Translations under genes and position numbers: made by a program
Notes under the pieces: model-generated
Told to the model about the DNA's origin: nothing
Databases searched by the model: none
Seen by the model: the letters and a program-made list of their open reading frames with translations, nothing else
Shown: in pieces, positions 24,981 to 34,571 of the stretch
How the letters are laid out: every line of letters starts with the position of its first letter
Numbering within the stretch: the stretch's first letter is position 1
Source of the DNA: Lindgomyces ingoldianus
Taxonomy: Eukaryota; Ascomycota; Dothideomycetes; Pleosporales; Lindgomycetaceae
Assembly: GCF_010093535.1 (NCBI RefSeq)
Contig: NW_022985162.1
Coordinates: forward strand, 2,516,637-2,580,636
DNA length: 64,000 nucleotides
Direction of reading: 5' to 3'

Positions 24981-25917
24981 ATGGCTGCAGAGTATAGCAA
25001 AGGGCAAAATTTCATCTCCGCGACCAAACTGAACTACTTTCATTACTTCCTCAAACAACTCACAGGGTACACGCTCCACCCTACCATCCAACCCTCAGCC
25101 TCTGACACGCCTTTCCGCATCGCCGACCTTGGAACCCAGACAGCCACATGGCCTATCTCATTGGCAGAAGACCCCACAATTTCTGTAGAAATTGATGCCT
25201 TCGATATCTCCAATGCTTTCTTCCCACCCTCAGTGTGGGTGCCAGGCAATGTTAAGCTTCATTTGCACGACATCTACAACCCCTTCCCAGAGGAATTCCT
25301 TGGAAATTTTGATGTTGTGCATTTGCGACTATTCCTAACGCTTTCGATGGAGAAAGTAAATACGATCCTGAGGAATGCGATGGCGCTGTTGAGTAAGTTC
25401 TTTTCTGCGCAGTTAGTTGGAACTAAATAGCGAAGGCTGAGATTGTCAGAACCCGGTGGATTCATCCAATGGACAGAACACGACAAAACAAACATCCAAC
25501 CGACTGCCGCTTCCGAAGGTCTCTCCACAGAAGCTTCGCAAGCCTTCATCAGCCTTCAAAAAGAGCCGTTCCCAGGGTATGACCCTCTGTGAGTTCTCCA
25601 TTCCCTCCGTTTCCCTTAGCTCCTTTCCAAGAATAATGGGATTGATGGTCCATAGTTGGGTGAACAACATCGCCTCCGCAATGACAGAATGTGGTCTCAA
25701 AGTTGTTGCAGAAGATCGGATCCGCGTCCGACCAAGCATGCTACCTCAGATGAACGAACTCCACCTTATATCGCTCATGGATGTGCGCCCTGGAATCAGT
25801 GCTGCAATCGACCACTTTCGCTCAAATTATCTCGTGCAATTACAAGATGAGTATAGCAAAGGCGTTTCAACCATCGATGGCTTCATTACAGTAGTGGGGA
25901 AAAAGTCCTCAAAATAA
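24981..25917 (+). CDS. class I SAM-dependent methyltransferase
   Basis: Exons 24981-25392, 25450-25588 and 25620-25917 encode 282 residues. The fold is the fungal secondary-metabolite (UMTA/LaeA-like) methyltransferase. Motif I is IADLGTQTATW, followed by the acidic strand IDAFDIS, the FDVVHLR strand and the KPGGFIQWTEHD loop. Motif I lacks the second and third glycines of the usual DxGxGxG, which may weaken SAM binding or be a subfamily variant. The second intron is only about 31 bases, short even for fungi, so that junction is less sure. The 3' end faces the neighbouring P450 gene across 78 bases. A role as O- or carboxyl-methyltransferase tailoring the diterpenoid is an inference from position. 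Confidence 0.78.
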
Positions 25918-25995
25918 TAAAAATCCAAAAAGTTCCAAACTCCATTCTCCTCCACCTAATCCAATCCCCTACTCTAGCCCAGCCCAAAACGTGAC

Positions 25996-27709
25996 TCAAA
26001 ACGGACACACCCCCTTCTCCTCTTTCCTCCTCACCAAAATCCGATCCCAAGGCCACGGAAACAAAAACTCATGCACAATCAAATTCTTCGGTCTCTCTGT
26101 CCCCTCCAAAAACTTAAACTCATACTCCGTAAGCAGCTTCACAAACACCATTTTAATAATCAAGCTAGCGAAATACCGTCCTGGACATGCTGCTTTCCCA
26201 TATCCGAAATTCAGCACCGTTTTCCCGAACGAGGAGAATTGGTACTCGTTTGCTTCCTTCTGATGCTGGCTATCCTGCAGTGCCTGGCGGACTCGATAGC
26301 TTCGGAATCCGTCGAAGGTAGTAGGATTAGGAGTGTGTGCTGGGTCGTTTTCAATGGTGTATGTGGGCATGCAGACATATGTGCCTTTGGGGATGTGGAG
26401 CCCGTTTGCAAAGGTGAAGTCTTGTTTGAAAAGGCGTTTCATGCCGAGGATCGTTGGTGGAGATATCCGTTGTGATTCTCGGAGCACACTGTCGAGTTTC
26501 TGGAGTTGGGAGTAGGATGAATGATCCCAGTCCCTCCTCCTCGCCCTCACATCTTCAATCTCATCCTGGAGTTCGCGGAAGTATTCAGGGTGTTGGGCTA
26601 GGTCGTACAGTACGTTGACCATGCGAAGAAGCGTCGTGTGCACCGATGCTAGTGCAAGAAGGACTTCGACGTGCGCGAGGGCATTGGCATCGCGGTCCGT
26701 GCCTTTAGCTAGGTCGGCGAGCCATGCGAGGACGTTATATTCGTCAGGAGATTCGCTGGGACTCCATGTGCCTTCATCGCTTTTGCGGAGGAGGGAGGAG
26801 ATTTTGGGGCCGAGAAGGGCTTTGGCGGATGAGACGTAATTCCGGCCGGCCCAGTATGAAGGGAGGAGTTTGCTGAGGAAGGCGTGAGTCCATGATGGGA
26901 ATAAACGCAGGATGACAATGGTTTTGAATACTATACTGGTGTTAGATGAAATTTTAAGATGTATTAAGGAAGACATACAACTCTCGGTGTAGTTCACTGA
27001 AATATCCAGCCAAACTGGATTCCTACAAAGTCCAGGACCGACCAGCGCTCTGGCCGTAAGTCTCGCGGCGACTTGACCCAGCAGCCTGAAAGGCTGTATT
27101 TCTGTCCACTCTTCACAAGTCGGAAAATATTCGTCGATTGCAGATGTAAGCTCACTCTCTAGATACGGCGTGAGTGCTGGAAGTCGTGGTGTGAGTTTAC
27201 GCTGGACGATAGAGTGATGTAGTCTGCTCTCAAGAATAAGGTTCAAGCCAGTGTATGGACCCAAAAGATCATGCTCGAGGGCGCCATGGGGACTCGCAAT
27301 ATTTGGTGGGATGGTGGATAGCTCTTCGACGATTTCGAGTGGTAGTACAACGACATTGCCGTCTCCACGAATGAGTTGAAAGGTACGTGTTTTGAACTTT
27401 CCTGAGTGAGTTTTTGAGTATGCGAGGCAGGATAGGAATTACCTTGCGATACCCGCTTTCAATGACTCTTACTGCACCACTTGCAAATATTAAATTCAGA
27501 AGAAATCGTGGCGCAAGAGAAGAGGGACTGCCAACGAGAGGATGCGCGGAATGTTTGCGCGCAATTCTCTTCGTTAAGAACAAGTCGTATGCATAGTAAA
27601 GGAAAAGTATCGTGGGATATATCCAATAGAGAAAATTCGAATACCCGATCTCAGATTTAACGATGCTAATCGGGATCGATTTCATTCCGACCGTAACGTT
27701 GGTATCCAT
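25996..27709 (-). CDS. cytochrome P450 monooxygenase 1 of the cluster
   Basis: Exons 27443-27709, 26979-27396 and 25996-26930 encode 539 residues, a normal length. An N-terminal membrane anchor reads FLYWIYPTILFLYYAY. The I-helix is LALASVHTTLLRM, where His replaces the usual acid before Thr; this is common in fungal terpenoid-cluster P450s such as the CYP68 group. The K-helix ExxR is RESQR and the heme loop is FGYGKAACPGR with the cysteine thiolate. The start ATG at 27709 precedes MDTNVTV; a longer open frame upstream begins at 27781. The acceptor of intron 1 is AAAG. It is probably anchored in the ER and oxidises the diterpene skeleton. It is divergent from P450-2 across 1.15 kb. Confidence 0.88.
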
Positions 27710-28859
27710 CTTGCTGTGCGAGAAGCAACTTTTCGTGAGAAAAGTCTTCGTCTTTGTCTTCAGAAGAACAGTTATCTTCAAAGCAAAGTATCGTCTCGAA
27801 ATGCTTCACGGGCTGTGCTAATGCCTTACCAAATCAGAGCATTTCACAACGCCCCCCAAAATGATTTTCGTTGTCCCCTGCACTCGTCCACCCCTACAGC
27901 ATGTCAATTCTCCCCGATTGGTTTCCGTGCAACAAGGGCAAAATCAGCAAGGAGTGGCCTGCGACATAGGTAAATGCATAAGAATCACGGTGAGATCTGA
28001 AAGACCGGGAGTGGAGTCTTCGTATACCCCTCAGCCCTGACATTATCGCGATGCGGTGGTGGGGGTGCATTGATTACCCGACATGAGCATGTCCAGCTTG
28101 TCAGGCTGAGCCGAGCCTCTTGTAATTTCGTCGTTGCTTTGATCGCCTGCTGCTTCTGATGCGACGTACAGCTGCCACTCTGCTTGTCGTGCGAGAGATA
28201 ATGCAATATTCCTGCGTAGCGGCGGGAACTCGAGACGACAGAGGCCGTTCAAGGAGCATTCGTCTACATCGGTTACTTGATGCTTTGAATTCAGCTTGAG
28301 TCGCTGTAAGTGAAAGACTATGTATCATGAGTGTACAAAAGTGTTACTAGCGAAGCTGGACGTCGATCCATGGGTACGCGAACTCGCTAATGGATACTAA
28401 ACTTGCCAGACACGTGACCTCCCAAAAGGATCCACAAAAACTGCAGTTCCTCCACGCCTTCCTGCACGGCTGATCACAAAGGCCCCTCCCTTTACCTTCG
28501 GAGTCCGAGGAGCTACCTTTGATATGGGCCGGAGGATCCCAGCTTGAATCTGCCTTGTCAGCCCTGTAAGTTGATCTCTCTAAGAGCCAGTATGGCATCC
28601 GTGCTATTTCGAGTCTCCATCTTGCGCACAAGCGAAGGAGATACGCAAGCTCTCGAATCTGCTATGGGGCAGCATCCTAGGAGCCGGGTGGCTATGCTTC
28701 CGCTGGACGAAAGTGAGACAGAAGGGTGAGATAGTTTCGTCCTGTTACCATGAATGGAGGACTCAAGTGGCTAGAATGGCCCGAAGCTCACTTCAAGTCC
28801 CATCGATGCCTCTATAGAGCCCAGATCAAGTTCCTCGTTCCAGAAACCACTCATTCAAT
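27710..28859. promoter_or_regulatory. divergent intergenic region between the two P450 genes
   Basis: This 1,150-base region is flanked by outward-transcribed P450 genes and should contain both promoters. Short minus-strand open stretches (28043-28328) look mildly protein-like but have no recognisable family and no clean start, so they are not called as genes. Confidence 0.4.
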
Positions 28860-30585
28860 ATGGAGATGTCAATTGCATTGCAAGGAACAATGTCCTCTCT
28901 CAGGTTCGACGTGCTGGGCACCAACACTACCAACACTTCGGGTTCGGAGTGTTGGGTGAGACCAGAGTACGCTGTTGTGCATCTTGTGGAACCCAAGAAG
29001 CTTTTCCTTCTGTTCCTGGTACTTGGTGTGTTGATCTACACCCTTTATCGTTCCTCCAAATACGACGATGACTTTCCCATTGTCAATCGAAAGTTTGCGC
29101 TCGAGCCTTCACTATTTTCGCGGTTACGCTGGACGGTGAAATCGCAAAAGTTACTTGACGATGCGTACGAGAAGGTAGGGTATTCCAATATTGGTGCGAA
29201 CACAAAACTGACGAATAGTAGTATGATGGTCAAGTCTACCGCATCGCTCGAGGAGATACTGATGTGGTTGTCGTTCCAGCCGAATGTATTACGGAGCTGA
29301 ACAGACTACCTCAAAACGTCTGCAACTCTAGGATATGCCATGCGTACTCGATGACAGGCCATTTGAACGGAATGGATGTTGTTCTAAAAACCAATCTTCA
29401 TGTACGCACTTTGCTGAATCGGATAACGCCTGCTCTTCCAGAAATTGTTAAGCCGGCTCGAATTCGGATCGCAGAGACGATGAACAAGGTGTTCTCGCAA
29501 GACACTCGGAACTGGAAGGTGGTGAAGCCGGTCGAGGAAGTCGTTTACTGCGTCAGTCGAGTCATAACTTTGGCATCTGTTGGAGCCCCTGTATGCGATG
29601 ATCCAGAGTTCATTCGTCTGTCCTTCAGGCATACAACGAACGGTAAGTGGCCAAAGACGATGATGTTTTGAGATAATGCTTATTACGAGCAGTCTTCACT
29701 GTTATGTTTCTAATGCGGATGGTTCCTTCTATCCTACAACCTTTCGTTGTATGGCTGCTTCCCGCTAGATGGAGGTTGCGGCAGAGTTCAAAGGAGCTCG
29801 AAAGTTTCGTCATTCCAGAAGCGATCCGGCGGAAGTCAGAAAAGCAAGAACCTCCAAAACAAGACTTGCTCTCCTGGATGATGCATGAGGCGAAGAATGA
29901 AAGAGAAAGGGATCCCTACATGCTCACCAACCTTCTCGCTGCACTCGCTGCAGGTGGCACATACAGCTCCGCCAACTTCATTGTTGGTGTGGTGTTTGAC
30001 CTTGTTGGCCACCCGCATTTCTTGGAGGAAATCCGGAGAGAAATCCGCGATAAGCACCAAGAATCCAACGGAAATTGGGATTTCGCTACTTTCAACAGCT
30101 TGCACAAGCTCGACTCCGCAATGAAAGAAACCGCCAGACTCGCACCAGGCAGTAATACTACATACAGCCGGGTTATGTGTAAAGATTATACTCTGTACAA
30201 CGGGGTAACCCTGAAGAAGGGTCAATTCATTTGTGTGAACAGTTTCCGCAGATCTATGGATCCATCAGTATTCCCAGATCCAGAGAAGTATGACGCTTTG
30301 CGAGCATACAACGAGAACTTGAAGAGCCATATTGCCCAGCCCTTCAGAAGCTTTTATGGTGAAGACTTTAGATGGGGTGCTGGAAGGTGGGCATGCCCAG
30401 GAAGGTTTCTTGCGAGTCTTCTCGCAAAAGTTGTTCTTGTCAAGCTTCTGGACGAGTACGATTTTGCCTTTGTAGGAAGCGATAAAAGGCCGCCGAAATC
30501 GGTTGTACATGAGTTTCTATATATCGATCCAGGGGTGGAGTTGAAGATCCGACGCAGAGAGACTAATTCTGGCATCGAATATTAA
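28860..30585 (+). CDS. cytochrome P450 monooxygenase 2 of the cluster
   Basis: Exons 28860-29174, 29222-29642 and 29693-30585 encode 542 residues. A membrane anchor (KLFLLFLVLGVLIYTLY) follows a 45-residue lumenal-side N-terminus. The frame is kept across both introns: YEK to YDGQVYRIARGD, and HTTN to VFTVMFL. The ExxR motif is KETAR and the heme loop is WGAGRWACPGRF. The I-helix reads ALAAGGTYSSAN, so the residue before the conserved Thr is Gly, neither acid nor the His of P450-1. Acceptor choice at 29221 (TAGTAG) skips an in-frame stop. It is likely a second oxidation step on the cluster product; its substrate is unknown. Confidence 0.87.
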
Positions 30586-31252
30586 GCTGTTTGATGGAAG
30601 GAACATTTGATAGTGAAGTACCAGTTTGAAGAATTCTACTGTATATTTTCAAACATGTTTTAATAGCATGAGATTCGGAAGGGACAGAGCCTGATGGAAT
30701 TCGTGCATTCGCCCTCCAAGATCGTTTCCAACGCATTTGAGTCTGTGTATCTAGAAAGCCAATTTCATTGGGAGATAAAATTGTCTCAACATCGAGATCT
30801 AAGATGTCCTTGGAGCTACAGCTGAGGAAAGAACTTACAAGGTTGAAGGTAGTATTGCTTGGCTGTAATAAAGATGCAAGGCAATCGGGGGATTCCAAAA
30901 TCCTAGTGCTGCGAAGGGTCCGGTGTTTAACAGGGTCCGCTGCATGGTTCCATAATTTGCGTTGTTTTCTTAAGATGCTCGGGATATTATCCAGCCGCAG
31001 CGCAGACCCCACCCAAGGCCAACAGATGCATGTGCAAGTAAGGCTTACCACCAAGGGTTAAACGAAACAAGGTCTGGGTGGCTGTACCGTAGGGCAGGGC
31101 GTCTAAGCTCCTGAAGCGTCTTTAAGGGCTCCAGACATTCCTCTACTGCTTCCGTCCTTGCCGTCAAGACCAGTCTTGCACATCTTCTCTTCCCTGCCTA
31201 GTTCATACTTTGCATTATCTCCACAACTGCTCTGCTTAGACCTAGAGGCACC
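30586..31252. other. intergenic region
   Basis: This 667-base gap holds the 3' flank of P450-2 and the promoter of the glutathione S-transferase gene. Short open frames on both strands around 30600-31060 lack coding character. Nothing else was recognised. Confidence 0.5.
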
Positions 31253-32163
31253 ATGGCGAAGCCAATAAAAGTATGGATGGCACGTAGGTGATGAATAGCC
31301 TTGTATCGAAGAGATACTGACACTGTGACAGCTCCAGGACCAAATCCGTGGAAGGTTGTGCTCATTCTCGAAGAGCTAGACATCCCCTACGAGATCGTGT
31401 CGTTCAAATTTGATGACGTCAAGAAGAAGCCATTCATCGACCTGAATCCCAATGGTCGAGTTCCAGGTAAGAATTTAGTAACACACGTAGCATGTGCTAA
31501 AGCTAACATAGAAAGCGATCGAGGACCCTAACACCGGCCTCACGCTGTGGGAATCCGGCGCCATCATCCAGTACTTGATTGAGCAGTACGACACCGAAAA
31601 GAAGTTAACTTATGGCGATGTGATCAAGAAAAACCAACTGAACCAATGGCTTATGTTCCAGATGAGCGGGCAAGGCCCTTATTTCGGCCAGGCTGGCTGG
31701 TGAATACACTTGATACGAAAGTGGGGAATATGAGATAACCGCATATCGCAGGTTCAATGTGCTCCACTCTGAGAAAATTCCATCGGCCATCGAACGCTAC
31801 AATACCGAAGTCAAGCGCATATTGAGCGTGCTTGAAGGCCAACTGGAAGGGAAGCAGTGGCTCGTTGGTGACAAAATTACCTTCGCGGATCTCTCATTCG
31901 TGACGTGGAACGACAGAATCGATGCGACGCTTATGTGTGCTCCAGAGAAGAAGTTCGATGGAATCCCGAATGTCAAAGCCTGGCATGAGCGTATGACTTC
32001 GAGGCCATCCTGGAAGAAGGCTATGGAGACGAGGGCTAAGCTGATGGACGAACAAGGGCTGCAGTGGAATGGCATGCCGAAGGGCATCAACAATATGGAA
32101 GAGTACGAGGCGAAGATCAAAGCTGATGCAGAAGCCAGAGCAAATGGAGAGGCTGTTGGATAG
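31253..32163 (+). CDS. glutathione S-transferase, Ure2/GTT-like
   Basis: Exons 31253-31283, 31332-31466, 31516-31699 and 31752-32163 encode 253 residues. The N-terminal thioredoxin fold has NPWKVVLILEEL, the cis-proline loop PNGRVP, and WESGAIIQYL with the Glu-Ser pair that holds the glutathione gamma-glutamyl group. The C-terminal helical domain contains LVGDKITFADLSF, the conserved hydrophobic-staple region, and ends in a charged helix. The first exon is only 31 bases. Such enzymes conjugate or isomerise electrophiles in the cytosol. It sits at the edge of the diterpenoid cluster with the P450-2 orientation. It could belong to the cluster or be a housekeeping neighbour; the sequence does not decide. 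Confidence 0.85.
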
Positions 32164-32392
32164 TTGCTATCTTCACAGCAGGGGTTGACTAGCGTGAACA
32201 ATGATATGGAGTGTATAGAGAAATAATGAAAGGGTGAACACGAGCCATGGACACGTGCGCCACATCGCTGCGCCACATATTCCCTACCCCACTATCCCGC
32301 CTTCATTGAATCCCAGGTTCCCACTTCAGCACCCCCCCCTCCTCAAGCTTCACTTTCAGGGCCTTCCCTATCCCCAACATTCAGCCCAAATT

Positions 32393-33393
32393 ATGGCTCC
32401 TCCAACTTCTCTGGTTGTAAGTCTCACCACCCTAACTCAACGCCAGCAGCTCACAGCTCTCAGAACAGGCTCAAGGTGCAGCTCAAGCTCTCCATCTCGC
32501 GGCTGCGCATGGTGCAGCAAAAGGACTCGGCGAAAGCAAAGCAGCAGCGGCGAGAGATGGCCCAGCTGCTCGAAGCAGGCAAACTGCAGTCCGCCAAAAT
32601 CCGCGTCGAAAACATCATCCGTAGCGACATCAACACCGAGCTCCACGAAATGCTAGAGCTGTACTGCGAACTCCTGCTCGCGCGCTCTCAACTCCTCGAC
32701 CCCCCTTCCTCTCCCTACGGTGGGGCCCAACCCCACAACGCGATCCCGCTAGATCCAGCGCTCGAGGAAGCAGTCCGCTCTATCATATACGCTGCGCCGA
32801 GAACAGAAGTCAAGGAACTGCATACCACTCGCGCGCTGCTGGTCGAGAAGTTTGGCAAGGATGTGGCGCTGGAGGCGATGGAGGGGGACGGCGTTGCGGA
32901 ACGCGTGTTGAATAAGCTGAAAGTTGAGACGCCAAAGCCGGAGCTTGTCGACGCCTACTTGACGGAGATCGCGCGCTTCTATGGGGTCCCCTATGGCGAA
33001 TCACACACCAATGACGATGATGACGATGAGGGTGGAGGAGGCATCGGAGAACTAGCTGAAGAGCCTGAAGCGCAGAAACAACTAGAGCCGGCATTGGAAG
33101 CAGAGCCTGGGGCAAAGGATCCGAAGGACCAGAGAGAAGAAGACGAAGTCGAGGAGTTAAGCAAGGCGACCCCGCCACGGAAGTTTGGACCCCAAAGCCC
33201 ATTGCGCATTACGCCTCCAAGCCCGAGTACGGATAATGTGGCACCGAAGTTGAGATTACCAGGCAATACAGCCACGAAGGCGAAAGTCCCTGCAGCCGCC
33301 CCGAAAGCAGCGGCAAAGAAAGATGAGGGACCAGGAGGAAAGATACCTGATGTTGATGAGCTTGCGAGGAGGTTTGCGCAGTTAAAGAGGTGA
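32393..33393 (+). CDS. IST1: IST1 homologue, ESCRT-III-associated regulator of Vps4
   Basis: Exons 32393-32416 and 32464-33393 encode 317 residues. Residues 9-175 form the helical IST1 domain, with NRLKVQLKLSISRLRMVQQK at its start and RVENIIRSDINTELHEMLEL in the middle. An acidic, low-complexity middle (Asp and Glu runs near 200-250) and a Pro/Ala/Lys stretch follow. The last residues, DVDELARRFAQLKR, fit an MIT-interacting motif of the LxxRLxxLK type, used to contact Vps4. IST1 modulates multivesicular-body sorting at endosomes. The first exon is 24 bases and begins at the ATG at 32393. Confidence 0.88.
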
Positions 33394-34571
33394 TAGCAGA
33401 TGCTACGTGTATGTGTGCGTTGGTTTCATGAGCATCATATTGTGAGGAGTACCTAGGCGTTGATTACTCATTCTCTTCTTATCATTGAGCCATAAGATTT
33501 AAACTTTCTATGGCGTGAAGATTTCTTCGGGGTTATAGCACTTCCATGTTGGCAAAGTGGAACGAAGCATTCTTTCCTAAATCTAAACAATGTACAACCC
33601 AAACTCACCCCCAAAATTCTGCTTTTCTCACCCCTTCCTCCCCCTTCTCACACTATCTCTCCGCCTCAACCTCAACTCCCACAACCTCCCCCATCGCATT
33701 ATTCTCCCACCCTCGACATCATCTCCCAGGCCCTCTCAAATCTCAGCTTTGCACCGAATCTCTACAGCCCATCCTATTCTCGTCTTATCCCAGGATGACA
33801 GCATATACTAGGCGTAAAACGTGAAAACAACGGAGAGGAGAGTCTTTAGCAACGTGAGGTAGTTGAACAGATCAGCGGTTCTCCCTTGTGGAGAGGAGAT
33901 AGCGATATTGGTCGAATTGGGCTTGAAAGGGTGGTTGGAGAGTTGGTGGTGTTTCGGCGGTGCCAGGTGCGAGAGGCAGTAGAGACGGGATAAATGGGCG
34001 GAAAGGGGAAGGGGTGTTAGAAACGGGCGTTAGGGGGTTTCTGGGGAGTTGATGAGGAGGGTATTTGAGTTCGTAGCATGTTAGATAGAGTGGTTCTGGA
34101 TGGTTGATTGTGATTGTGGAGGGGGAAGGGAAAGGGTGTTGCCTGTGCGGGTAGTATTTCCAGTTTTTGTTACGTTCGAGTTGTGATTTGGGACTAACCA
34201 GTATTTATTCTCTTCCTTGATAAAGGTTGTTTACTGGCCGGAGTGTGGGCATGCATTTGCTTGCGGTAGTCCGCAGTGTAGAACGCTTGCTTAGGCTCTG
34301 ATGAACACTTGGGCCCGGCTACTGGAGGTATAGAACCCCCTAGGTCTGCAGTGCTCTGCTTCTATTTCCTTTTTTACACTTATTAACTTTGAAAATTATC
34401 TACCACATAATTAAGTCAAGAGAGAATGGATTAATGTTCTTGGACCCTCCACTTTCGAACCTAACCACGAATTATGACCACTCTCCACAACCCACGACTT
34501 CATCATACAATGCTAGAGAGCTGAAAGGTTTAAAGGAACGATACTTTATCCTAAGAAAATAAAAGGGAACG
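33394..34571. other. gene-poor region with a possible zinc-finger remnant
   Basis: No intact gene is present. On the minus strand, about 34205-34340 reads GPKCSSEPKQAFYTADYRK, which resembles a C2H2 finger that has lost one cysteine and one histidine. Downstream of it (33870-34195) a frame with no ATG stays open for about 110 codons, possibly by chance. These fragments do not build a gene model. Region 33590-33810 is an inverted pyrimidine-rich stretch with no coding signal. Confidence 0.35.

Noticed and set aside
28043..28328. Minus-strand protein-like frames between the P450 genes
   Set aside because: No start, family or splice continuity; left as intergenic.
33870..34195. Minus-strand frame of about 110 codons without ATG
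   Set aside because: A 56-base intron with good branch and acceptor would remove its start, and it does not connect to a gene; probably chance.
34205..34340. C2H2 zinc-finger gene on the minus strand
   Set aside because: Only one cysteine and an irregular histidine spacing are present, and no exons could be joined; kept only as a possible remnant.
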